Positions 16,730-24,800 of a DNA stretch of 64,000 bases are shown here, piece by piece. A program made the translations under genes and the position numbers. Every line of letters begins with the position of its first letter. Position 1 is the stretch's first letter. Below the pieces are notes generated by a model. That model worked only from the letters and a program-made list of their open reading frames with translations. It was not told where the DNA came from and did not search any database. Origin of the DNA: Streptomyces sp. NRRL F-5123 (GTDB taxonomy: Bacteria; Actinomycetota; Actinomycetes; Streptomycetales; Streptomycetaceae); contig NZ_JOHY01000006.1 in the NCBI RefSeq assembly GCF_000721495.1, positions 62,001 to 126,000 of the forward strand, given 5' to 3'.

Positions 16730-17524
16730 ATGCCCGCATTCGACGAGGGCGCGCCCTGCTGGGCCGATGTCGCGCTGCCGGATCTCGCGGCCGGGAAGCG
16801 CTTCTACGGGGAGCTGTTCGGCTGGGATTTCGAGGACCAGGGGGAGGATTTCGGCCACTACACGCTCGCCCTGCGGGACGGGAAGGCCGCGGCGGGGCTG
16901 ATGCCCGCGCCCGATCCGGCCGCGGCCACCGGGTGGACGGTGTATCTCGCCTCGCCGGACGCGAAGGCGGCGGCCGCCCGCGTCGCGGAGGCCGGCGGGC
17001 GCCTCCTGTTCGGGCCGGACGGTGCGGGGGAGTCGGGGGTGATGGCCGGCGCCGCGGATCCGACGGGCGCCCTCTTCGGGGTGTGGCAGGCCGGCGGCCT
17101 CCAGGGCTTCGGTGTCACGGAGGTGCCCGGCTCCTTCTGCTGGGCGGAGACGTGGACGCGCGAGCCCGCGGAGGTCGACCGCTTCTACGGGGCGGTCTTC
17201 GGCTACCGGGCCGAGCAGGTCGGCGACGGGCAGCACTTCGACTACACGGTGTGGTCGCTGCCGTCCGACCCTGCGCGGAAGTTCGGCGGCCGGCTGGCCC
17301 TCGGCGCGGACACCCCCGGCGAGGTGCCCGAGGGCTTCCGGGTCTACTTCGCGGTGGCGGACTGCGACGCGGCGGTGGCGGCCGTGCGCCGGCTCGGGGG
17401 AAAGGTGCCGCGGGAGCCGCAGGACTCGCCCCAGGGCCGGGTCGCCTTCGTCACGGACGACCGGGGGACGCCCTTCACGATCATCGACCGGGAGCGCAAG
17501 GTCGGCTCCATGGAGGGGAGTTGA
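16730..17524 (+). CDS. kbpA: Two-domain VOC (glyoxalase-like) protein, probable KbpA, inhibitor of AfsK
   Basis: 264 residues from ATG 16730, with GAGAGG just upstream. Two VOC/glyoxalase half-domains are visible: residues 5-125 (ADVALPDLAAGKRFYGELFGW) and 130-258 (WAETWTREPAEVDRFYGAVFG). In S. coelicolor the gene directly upstream of afsK encodes KbpA, about 250 residues, which binds AfsK and inhibits its autophosphorylation; position, order and size match, so I assign the name by synteny and recollection. Whether it also has enzymatic activity is not known to me. The intergenic distance to afsK is about 240 bp. A close relative in layout is encoded at 53470. Confidence 0.75.
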   Translation: MPAFDEGAPCWADVALPDLAAGKRFYGELFGWDFEDQGEDFGHYTLALRDGKAAAGLMPAPDPAAATGWTVYLASPDAKAAAARVAEAGGRLLFGPDGAGESGVMAGAADPTGALFGVWQAGGLQGFGVTEVPGSFCWAETWTREPAEVDRFYGAVFGYRAEQVGDGQHFDYTVWSLPSDPARKFGGRLALGADTPGEVPEGFRVYFAVADCDAAVAAVRRLGGKVPREPQDSPQGRVAFVTDDRGTPFTIIDRERKVGSMEGS

Positions 17525-17764
17525 CGGACTCCGGGCGGGCCGCGGTGTGTTGCGGTGCGCGCGGTGCCGCAGGAGGCGGATGATAACGAGTTCGCCCCGG
17601 GGGCGTGTCGTGGCGGCCCCGGGTTCGCAACGGACGCCCTTCCCAGGAAGAATCAGCTCCGTACCCTGGCGTGGGCGCGGGGGAACGGGCCGCGGAGGGC
17701 GAGGGCGTACGAACGCGGAGCGCGGCCGCAACAACGCGGGTACGGGGAGGTGGCAAGGGCAGTG

Positions 17765-19900
17765 ATGGAGCAGCTGACGCAGCACGACCCGAGACGGATC
17801 GGCCCTTTCGAGGTGCTCGGACGGCTCGGCGCCGGCGGCATGGGGCTGGTCTATCTCGCCCGCTCGGCCTCCGGCCGCCGGGTGGCGATCAAGACCGTAC
17901 GCGCCGAGCTGGCCGAGGACCAGCTCTTCCGGGTCCGCTTCACGCGTGAGGTCGAGGCAGCCCGGGCCGTCTCCGGCTTCTACACCGCGGCCGTGGTCGA
18001 CGCCGACCCGCGCGCGGCCGTGCCGTGGCTCGCCACCGCGTACGTGCCCGCGCCGTCGCTGGAGGAGATCGTCAACGAGGCGGGGCCGATGCCCGCCCAG
18101 GCGGTGCGCTGGCTCGCCGCCGGGATCGCCGAGGCGCTGCAGTCGATCCACGCCGCCGGCCTGGTGCACCGCGACATGAAGCCGTCCAACGTGCTGGTGG
18201 TCGAGGACGGCCCGCGGGTCATCGACTTCGGCATCGCCTCCGGGGTGTCCAACACCCGGCTGACGATGACCAACGTCGCGGTCGGCACCCCCGCCTACAT
18301 GTCGCCGGAGCAGGCCCGCGACTCCCGCAGCGTGCGCGGCGCCAGCGACATCTTCTCGCTCGGCTCCACGCTCGTCTTCGCCGCCACCGGGCACGCCCCC
18401 TTCCACGGCGCCAACCCGGTCGAGACCGTCTTCATGCTGCTGCGCGAGGGGCCCGACCTGACCGGGCTGCCGGACGAGCTGCGGCCGCTCATCGAGTCCT
18501 GCATGCGGATGGAGGCCGAGGCGCGGCCCACGCCGGCCGACCTCCAGGCGCAGCTGGCCCCGCATCTGTTCTCGACCGGCAACGACGACAACACGGGCAC
18601 GGCCTCCGCCTGGCTGCCGGCGGGCGCGGTCGCGCTGATAGAACAGCGCCGGCTCGGCGGGCACCCCGTGAACGGCGGGCGGCCGCAGCAGCCCCCGCGC
18701 CCCGCCCCGGTCTCCGGGCCGCAGGTGCCGATCGACCACGGGCCGCCGCCGCGCCCGCCGCAGCCGCCGGTGCCCGCGCAGGCCGAGGAGCACCACGGGC
18801 GGCACAGCCGGGACCGCCCCGCCGAGCCCGTGCAGCTCGCCGGGTCGGCGCCGATCGGGCCCGGCCTGCGCGTCGCGGACGCCGCCGAGCGCAAGGCGGC
18901 GACCGGGGCCGCGCCCGGTACGGAGTGGGTGCGTCGCAGGGGTGGCACGCACCGCGTGGGCGATCCGGCCGTGCCGGCCCCGCAGGGGCAGACCGCGGCG
19001 GCGGCCCCCGCGGAGTGGCGCCCGTGGCGGTTCCGCATGTCGAACGACGTGTGGGGCACCCCGGTGGTGTCCGACGGGCTGCTGTACGTCACGTCGTTCG
19101 AGGTGCACGCGCTGGACGTGGCCACGGGGCGGCGCGAGTTCAAGACCAGGGACGTCGCCTGGACGATGGCCGTGGAAGGCGGGCGGATCCACGCCTCGGA
19201 CGGGCCGAGTCTCTTCGCGCTGGACGCGAAGGACGGCTCCGACCGGTGGCGTACGCCCGTCGACGGCTGGGTCTACACGGTGCACGCCGACGCCGGGACG
19301 CTGGTGACGGGCACGCGCGGCGGCGGGGTCCAGGCGTGGGACGCCGCCCGCGGCATCCTGCGGTGGGAGCGCGGCGGGGCGCAGACGGAGTCCGAGACGC
19401 CCGAATCGGGCCCGGCGGTCGCCGGCCGGGCGGTCCTCTACCGCGGCGGCGGTCAGCTGCACGCGGTGGACGCGCTGACCGGCGCCGGGATGTGGTCCTG
19501 CCCCGTGGAGCGGCCGGGCCAGGGCGGCGCGGTGCCGACCCGTCCGGTGGTCGCGGACGGGACCGTCTTCCTGACCGCGGGCACCCGGGTGCTGGCCCTG
19601 GACGCCCGCAGCGGCGCCGAGCGCTGGCATTTCGACGCACCGGCCGTGATACTCGCGCCGCCCGCGCACGTACCGGGCCCCGCGGCGTCGGGCGGAGGTG
19701 TCTACGTCGTCGACCACCTGGGCACGGTGTACGCACTCGACCCGGCCGACGGGCGGCAGCGCTGGCGGGTGGCCACCGAGCCGCGGCAGTCGGTGGAGCC
19801 GGTCGTGGTGGCCGCGGGCGCGGTGCACCTGGGCGCGGGCAGCGCCCTCTACACGCTGGAGGCGGCCGGGGGCACCCCGCGGTGGCGGTTCGCCGCATAG
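17765..19900 (+). CDS. afsK: Serine/threonine protein kinase AfsK, interrupted by an in-frame TAG
   Basis: The frame gives 711 residues before TAG at 19898-19900. The kinase domain covers residues 15-285: P-loop Gly22-Gly27 (GAGGMG), Lys43 in VAIK, catalytic Asp137 in HRDMKPSN, DFG at 154-156, GTPAYMSPEQ after it. Thr167 corresponds to Thr168, the activating autophosphorylation site known in S. coelicolor AfsK. A Pro-rich linker (about 290-410) leads to PQQ-type beta-propeller repeats (from 415). AfsK phosphorylates AfsR, raising afsS transcription and antibiotic output; KbpA inhibits it. The S. coelicolor protein has 799 residues; reading through the TAG here would give 791. GTG 17762 is an alternative start. 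The truncated product would lack about two propeller blades. Confidence 0.88.
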   Translation: MEQLTQHDPRRIGPFEVLGRLGAGGMGLVYLARSASGRRVAIKTVRAELAEDQLFRVRFTREVEAARAVSGFYTAAVVDADPRAAVPWLATAYVPAPSLEEIVNEAGPMPAQAVRWLAAGIAEALQSIHAAGLVHRDMKPSNVLVVEDGPRVIDFGIASGVSNTRLTMTNVAVGTPAYMSPEQARDSRSVRGASDIFSLGSTLVFAATGHAPFHGANPVETVFMLLREGPDLTGLPDELRPLIESCMRMEAEARPTPADLQAQLAPHLFSTGNDDNTGTASAWLPAGAVALIEQRRLGGHPVNGGRPQQPPRPAPVSGPQVPIDHGPPPRPPQPPVPAQAEEHHGRHSRDRPAEPVQLAGSAPIGPGLRVADAAERKAATGAAPGTEWVRRRGGTHRVGDPAVPAPQGQTAAAAPAEWRPWRFRMSNDVWGTPVVSDGLLYVTSFEVHALDVATGRREFKTRDVAWTMAVEGGRIHASDGPSLFALDAKDGSDRWRTPVDGWVYTVHADAGTLVTGTRGGGVQAWDAARGILRWERGGAQTESETPESGPAVAGRAVLYRGGGQLHAVDALTGAGMWSCPVERPGQGGAVPTRPVVADGTVFLTAGTRVLALDARSGAERWHFDAPAVILAPPAHVPGPAASGGGVYVVDHLGTVYALDPADGRQRWRVATEPRQSVEPVVVAAGAVHLGAGSALYTLEAAGGTPRWRFAA

Positions 19901-20140
19901 GGCGACATCGTCGGCTCGCCCGCGGTGGCGGACGGCCGGGTGCACTTCGGCTCCACCGACCACTGCCTCTACACGGTGGACGCGCAGGGCGGCCAGCTGC
20001 GCTGGCGGCTGGAGACCGGCGGCGAGATCACCGGCTCCCCGGTGAGCGCGGACGGTGTCGTCTACGCCAGCTCGCGCGACCGCTGCGTCTACGCGCTGGA
20101 CGCGGCGAAGGGTACGGGGGCGGCGGCCCGCCGCTCCTGA
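19901..20140 (+). pseudogene. afsK: In-frame continuation of afsK after the TAG (two propeller repeats)
   Basis: These 80 codons stay in the afsK frame and end at TGA 20138-20140. They encode two more PQQ-like blades, GDIVGSPAVADGRVHFGS and GEITGSPVSADGVVYASS, each followed by a YTVDA/YALDA strand, exactly the pattern upstream. No ribosome site precedes an internal start, so this is best read as the detached 3' end of afsK, not a gene of its own. Confidence 0.8.
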
Positions 20141-20153
20141 CGGCCCTGTCCCT

Positions 20154-20174
20154 GAGCCTCCGTCCCTGAGGCTC
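20154..20174. terminator. Hairpin between the convergent afsK and membrane-protein genes
   Basis: GAGCCTC (20154-20160), a 7-base loop and GAGGCTC (20168-20174) lie 14 bp after the full-length afsK stop and 20 bp before the stop of the opposing gene, a sensible place for a bidirectional terminator. There is no T tract. Confidence 0.5.
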
Positions 20175-20193
20175 TGCCCCGTGGACGGAAGGG

Positions 20194-20901
20194 CTATGGC
20201 TTCTCCGGCTCGGTTCCCGGTCCCAGCGGCAGACCCGGCGGCGGCAGCGTGAGGGTGTCGCCGTCCACCGGCGGCCCCGGCTCCACCGGCGGCCCGGCTG
20301 GTACGGGCGGCACCACCTCCGGCATCCCCACCCCCGGCGCGTACGCCGGCGGAGGCGGCCAGGCAGCGGTCGCGGCGTCACCGGCGAAGGCGTCACCGGC
20401 GAACGTATCCCCGGCGAAGACGCCCCCGGCGAACGTATCCCCGGCGACGGTGTCCCCCGCGAGGGAGCCACCGCCCCTCCGGGCGCGGGCCCGGCGGCGG
20501 GGGAAGGCCGCGGCGGCGAGCAGCAGGAGTGCCCCGGCGGAGACGGCCGCGGCCACGCCCACGTCCATGCCGTCACCCCCGGCGGTGAGCGATCCGGCGG
20601 TCTGGCCCTGCCGGACCATCCACAGCACCGTCACCCCCAGCACCAGCACCCCCGCCGCCCCCACCGTGAGCCGGGAGCGCGCGAGCACCCCCAGCAGGGC
20701 GAGCAGGGCGGCGAAGGACATCGGGAGGAAGAGGGAGCCGAGCAGAGCCGCGTCATCCGGTGTGACACCGGCCCCGGTGAAGAGGCCGTCCACCCGGATC
20801 CGGGACCCGAGGCGCCCGCCGTACCAGATACGGAAGGGGCTCCAGACGGCGAGCACCGCTCCGATGAGCGCGAGGAGCGAGCCGGAGATGTTGCGGAGCA
20901 T
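20194..20901 (-). CDS. Membrane protein with a short AGD[TA]F pentapeptide repeat
   Basis: 235 residues from ATG 20901. Four hydrophobic segments can be seen at about residues 5-22, 45-62, 70-90 and 105-125 (ISGSLLALIGAVLAVW; LLGSLFLPMSFAALLALLG; LTVGAAGVLVLGVTVLW; VGVAAAVSAGALLLLAAA). A cytoplasmic, Arg-rich stretch follows, then six five-residue units of the form AGD-x-[FV] (about 146-175), then a Pro-rich tail. The gene lies between afsK and afsS, where S. coelicolor has a hypothetical gene (SCO4424 as I recall). Function unknown; a role in the AfsK pathway is only suggested by position. Confidence 0.75.
   Translation of the reverse strand: MLRNISGSLLALIGAVLAVWSPFRIWYGGRLGSRIRVDGLFTGAGVTPDDAALLGSLFLPMSFAALLALLGVLARSRLTVGAAGVLVLGVTVLWMVRQGQTAGSLTAGGDGMDVGVAAAVSAGALLLLAAAAFPRRRARARRGGGSLAGDTVAGDTFAGGVFAGDTFAGDAFAGDAATAAWPPPPAYAPGVGMPEVVPPVPAGPPVEPGPPVDGDTLTLPPPGLPLGPGTEPEKP
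20375..20464 (-). repeat. Six 15-bp tandem units encoding AGD[TA][FV] pentapeptides
   Basis: Six consecutive 15-bp units run from 20375 to 20464 inside the membrane-protein gene, with conserved CCGGCGAA cores and two alternating variants. Each unit encodes one pentapeptide, so changes in copy number would keep the frame. Confidence 0.85.
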
Positions 20902-21066
20902 CCGACGGCACCGCCTCTTGTGCGTACTCAGCCCCCTCGGGGCCGAGGCTACGCCGCACACCGCGCAGACGCCACGTGAGCCGCAGCCGTCCCACGAACA
21001 CCATCCACCTCACGCGTCCTGCCCCGTGCGCAGAGACGGGCCGCGTCCCGCCCCGCACGCAGAAAC

Positions 21067-21113
21067 GGGCAGACCGGCCGCAGCGTCCCCTCCGCGCTGT
21101 GGCCGGTCTGCCC
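21067..21113. terminator. Strong 19-bp hairpin downstream of afsS
   Basis: GGGCAGACCGGCC (21067-21079) pairs perfectly with GGCCGGTCTGCCC (21101-21113). The stem continues inward through one wobble pair and CAGCG/CGCTG to a 9-base loop. This is the most stable-looking hairpin in the window and a likely factor-independent terminator, although no T tract follows. Confidence 0.7.
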
Positions 21114-21251
21114 CCTACGCCCGGGGCGAGCATCCTCGGTCCCCTGAACCGTGGACGCTTCCCCCTCCCGGGCGTTCCCCCCGTGGCTCTCCCCGTGGTC
21201 CTGCTGTTCCCCCTGATGTCCCTCGGGCCCCCAGCCCTCGGGCTCCCCCCT

Positions 21252-21271
21252 GGGAGATCCCCCGATCTCCC
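21252..21271. terminator. Hairpin downstream of afsS (second of three)
   Basis: GGGAGATC (21252-21259), loop CCCC, GATCTCCC (21264-21271): a perfect 8-bp stem about 40 bp after the afsS stop on the transcribed strand. Confidence 0.55.
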
Positions 21272-21277
21272 GTCCCC

Positions 21278-21299
21278 TCCGGGCACCGCCGTGCCCGGA
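21278..21299. terminator. Hairpin directly after the afsS stop
   Basis: TCCGGGCAC (21278-21286), loop CGCC, GTGCCCGGA (21291-21299): a perfect 9-bp stem starting 10 bases beyond the afsS stop codon, without a T tract. Confidence 0.6.
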
Positions 21300-21308
21300 C
21301 GGCAGGTC

Positions 21309-21473
21309 TCAGGCCTTGGTGCCCTCGGCGTGGGCGTTGTTCGGCGTGACCGTGCCCGCGCCGTCGCTGACGGTCGGAGCGGTGGACTTCTCCGGCGTGC
21401 CCTCGGTGTAGAAGTTGTCGGGCTCGGCGGTGACGTCGTCGGTCACCGGGGTCTTCGGCTGCTCTGCGCTCAT
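21309..21473 (-). CDS. afsS: AfsS-like small sigma-like activator of antibiotic synthesis
   Basis: 54 residues from ATG 21473, with AGGAGAG five bases upstream. The acidic, Thr/Pro-rich peptide starts MSAEQPKTPVTDDV and contains EPDNFYTEGTP and, later, VTPNNAHAEGT. These echo the repeated TPDN-x-HA-like unit of S. coelicolor AfsS (63 residues by memory), and the gene sits beside afsR exactly as expected. AfsR, phosphorylated by AfsK, activates afsS transcription; AfsS then raises pathway-specific activators by a mechanism still unclear. This copy is shorter, and only about two degenerate repeat units can be seen. It reads in the same direction as afsR and lies 398 bp downstream of the afsR stop. 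Confidence 0.82.
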   Translation of the reverse strand: MSAEQPKTPVTDDVTAEPDNFYTEGTPEKSTAPTVSDGAGTVTPNNAHAEGTKA

Positions 21474-21753
21474 GGTGCTCTCCTGTGTGTGTCCTGCTTG
21501 GGGACTACTGACGTGACGCCCGCCCGGCAGCGACCCCCGTACACCGCCGGACGGGCAGCTCGTGCAGTGATGGAATCCTGGCAGCCGCCGATAATCAACT
21601 GATAAACGCCGCCAGTTGGGTGATACGGGCGCCCACCGGGCAGCCGAAGGCGCACGTCGGACGCGGCGGCGCGCGGGCCGTGCCCCCTGCGCCGCGAGCC
21701 GGTCGCCACCGCGGCACAGCCTTCGCTGAACGCCCGGGACCCCGGCCCGTACC
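21474..21753 (-). promoter_or_regulatory. Probable afsS promoter region and AfsR target
   Basis: No gene lies between the afsS start and the repeat array downstream of afsR. In S. coelicolor AfsR (and PhoP) bind just upstream of the afsS -10 region, so the homologous control site should be here. An AT-richer stretch at about 21585-21625 (around TTATCAGTTGATTAT on the minus strand) is the best candidate. I could not identify the direct repeats with confidence. Confidence 0.4.
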
Positions 21754-21879
21754 GCGCGCCCGTACCGCCGCGCCCTCAGCCCGCTGCGCGCCCGTACCGC
21801 CGCGCCCTCAGCCCGGCGCGCGCCCGTACCGCCGCGCCCTCAGCCCGCCGCGCGTACGGCCCGCCGCGCCCTCAGCCCG
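21754..21879. repeat. Four 32-bp tandem repeats over and after the afsR stop codon
   Basis: Units start at 21754, 21786 and 21818 with identical 30-bp cores (GCGCGCCCGTACCGCCGCGC followed by CCTCAGCCCG), period exactly 32 bp. A fourth, partly altered unit (21848-21879) contains the afsR stop codon (21872-21874). Each copy repeats the stop context CCCTCAGCCC, so the array looks like serial duplication of the end of afsR. Confidence 0.9.
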
Positions 21880-24800
21880 CCGCGGCAGACCCCGCTGCCG
21901 CTCCCGTGCCCTCCGCGCCGCCGGCCCCCGGCCCGGAACCGGCCGCGGGCCCCACGCCTTTCCCCGCCCCCGCCTCCCCGTCCAGCAGCCGCCGCACCTG
22001 CGCCGCCTCCGGCGAGCCGAGCGCGGTGTACGTGGCGAGGGCGTCGTGCCAGCAGGCGTGCGCGCGGACCGGCTGGCCCATACCCGTGAGCGCCTGCCCC
22101 AGCACGGTGAGGGAGTTGGCCGTACGCCACTCGCCGCCGATCTCGCGCATGACGACCAGCGCCTGCTCGACGTGCGAGGCAGACAGCCGGTAGCTCCCGG
22201 CGGCCAGGTGGAGCCGGCCCAGCCGGTAGAGGGCCAGCCCCTCCCACAGCCGCTGGCGGACCGTCCGGAAGATCTCCAGCGCCTCCGTCAGGCAGGCGAG
22301 CGCCCGGTCGTAGGAGCCGGTCGCGGTGAGCGTGACGCCCATCGCGTAGAGCCCGTTGCCGAGCCGGAAGCCGGCGCCCATGTCCCGGTAGATCGCCACC
22401 ACGCGCTCCGCGGCGGCCAGCGCCGAATCGGCCTCGCCCAGCTCCCCCTGCGCCCGCGCCAGGTTGCTGAGCGCGGCCGCCTCGCCGTGCCGGTTGCCGT
22501 CCGCCCGGAAGGCTTCGAGCGCGTTCTTCAGGTAGTCCTTGCTCTCGGCGAAACGCAGCCCGCGCAGTGCGAGGATGCCGCGCAGGTTCGCCGCGTAACC
22601 GCACGCCACCGGGTCCTCCGCGGACAGCCCGAGGATGAGGGAGCGCTTGGTCTCCTCCTCCGCCTCCTCGAAGCGCCCCGTGCAGCGCATCAGCATGCCC
22701 AGCCAGTAGTGCGCGCGCCCTTCCGCCAGCGCCTCACCGCAGTCCTGGGCCGCGCCGATCAGTGCCCGCGCGGCCTGCTCGTACTGCCGCACGTAGAAGC
22801 CGGACTCCACCAGTTCCTGGGCGGCCAGCAGCAGGTCGGCCGCGCGCCGCAGGAAGCCGCCGCAGCCGCCCTCCGCGGCCTGCTGGACGGCGGCCATCAC
22901 CCCTTGCGCCTCGGTGAAGAGCCAGTTCAGCGACTCCTCCCGGGCGGTGAAGACGAGCCCGGGGTGGCTGGTCGGCGCCAGGTGGTCCAGGACGCGGTCG
23001 CCCGGATTCTCCAGCGCGTACGCGGAGGCCGTCGAGCCGAGGTAGAAGTCGAGCAGCCGGGAGAGCGCCGCGCAGCGCTCCTCCTGGCTCTCGTCGGCCT
23101 CGGCGCGCTCGCGCGCGTAGAGGCGCAGCAGGTCGTGGAAGCGGTAGCGGGCGGGCGCGGCGGACTCGATGAGGCTGATGTCGACGAGCGCTTCGAGGAG
23201 TTCCTCGGCCCCGTAGCGGTCCAGGTCGAGGACGGCGGCCGCGGCGTCCAGCGAGATGTCGGGGCCCTCGGGCAGCGACAGCAGCCGGAAGGCGCGGGCC
23301 TGCGCGGCGGAGAGGTGGTCGTAGCCGAGGTCGAAGGTGGCCTTGACGGCGAGGTCGCCGGCCCGCAGCTCGTCCAGCCGCCGCCGGTGGTCGGCGAGCT
23401 TGGCGGCGAGCACCGACACCGTCCAGGTGCGGCGGGCGGCGAGCCGGGCGGCGGCGATGCGGATCGCCAGCGGCAGGAAGCCGCACGCGGCGACGACGTC
23501 GAGGCTGGCCTGCCGCTCGCTGCGGGCCCGCTCCTCGCCGACGATGCGGGTGAACAGCAGCAGCGACTCCTCGGGCGACATCACGTCGAGGTCGACCAGG
23601 TGCGCGCCCTCCAGGTCCACCATCCGCACCCGGCTGGTGACGAGCGCGGCGCAGCCCGGGGTGCCGGGCAGCAGCTGCCGGATCTGGGCGGCGTCGTAGG
23701 CGTTGTCGAGCAGCGCCAGGACGCGGCGGCCGGACAGCGTGGAGCGGTAGAGGGCTGCGCGGTCGGCGAGCGAGTCGGGGATCGCCGCGTCGGGCAGGCC
23801 CAGCGAGCGCAGGAACGAGCCGAGCACCGCCTCGGGTTCCGACGGCACCGCGCTGGTGCCCTGGAGGTCGACGTAGAGCTGGCCGTCGGGGAAGTTCTCC
23901 CGGGCCTCGTGCGCGACCTGGACGGCCAGCGTCGTCTTGCCGACGCCGCCGATGCCCGCGACGGCCGAGACCGCCATCACGCCGCCGCTCCCCGACGCGC
24001 CGGCCAGCTGCTCGCCCAGCTCCCGCACGAAGGCGGTGCGGCCGGTGAAGTCCGGCACGGTGGCGGGCAGTTGCGCGGGCCGCAGGATCTCCGGGGCGCC
24101 GGGGGCGGACGCGCCCTGCGGCGGGGCGAGGCCGGCGTCGGCCTCCAGGATGCGCTGGTGCAGGTCGGTCAGCTCGGGCGACGGATCGATGCCCAGCTCG
24201 TCGGCGAGCAGCCGGCGGGTGTCCGCGTAGACGCCGAGGGCTTCGGCCTGCCGCCCGCTGCGGTAGAGGGCGAGCATGAGCAGGGCGCGCAGCCGCTCGC
24301 GCAGCGGGTGCTCGACGGTGACGGCGGTCAGCTCGGAGACGGCTTCGGCGTGGGCGCCCAGCTCCAGGTCGAGTTCGAGACGCACCTCGATGAGGCCGAG
24401 GTGCCACTCGGCGAGCCGCGACCGCTGGGTCTCGGCGTACGGTCCGGGCAGCCCGGCCAGCGGTTCGCCGCTCCACATGCCCAGGGCGCTGACGAGGAGT
24501 TCGCGGGCCTGGGCGGGGTCGGCCTGGCGTATCTTCTCCGCCTCGCCCACCAGTTGCTCGACCATGGTGGAGTCGAGCGCCTCGACGGGGATCCGGATGG
24601 CGTAGCCGCCGGAGTCGGTGACCAGCGTCTGCGAGCCGAGCGCCTTGCGTAGCCGGAAGGCGTACGAACGCAGGGCGGCGAGCGCGGTGTTGGGCGGCGA
24701 GTCGCCCCACAGGGCGTCGAGCAGCTCGGCCGCGGTGGCGGTGCGCCCGCCGCGCAGCAGCAGCACCGCCAGCAGCGCGCGCTGCTGGGGCGCGCCGGTG

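Larger units (their letters stand above)
20902..21308. other. Non-coding region downstream of afsS, rich in hairpins
   Basis: 407 bp separate the afsS stop from the next gene in the same direction. No credible gene is present. The region has three clear inverted repeats, listed separately, that should end afsS transcription, and a pyrimidine-rich stretch (about 21120-21250). The promoter of the membrane-protein gene must lie near 20902-21060. Confidence 0.5.

Noticed and set aside
19898..19900. TAG in afsK as a site for pyrrolysine or another recoded amino acid
   Set aside because: No recoding machinery or element is visible and such recoding is not expected in this group; mutation, error or simple read-through are more likely.
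16667..19963. 1098-codon minus-strand frame across kbpA and afsK
   Set aside because: Antisense to two clear genes; composition is that of GC-driven noise.
21754..21879. 32-bp period array as a CRISPR array
   Set aside because: Units are contiguous with no unique spacers; it is a plain tandem repeat.
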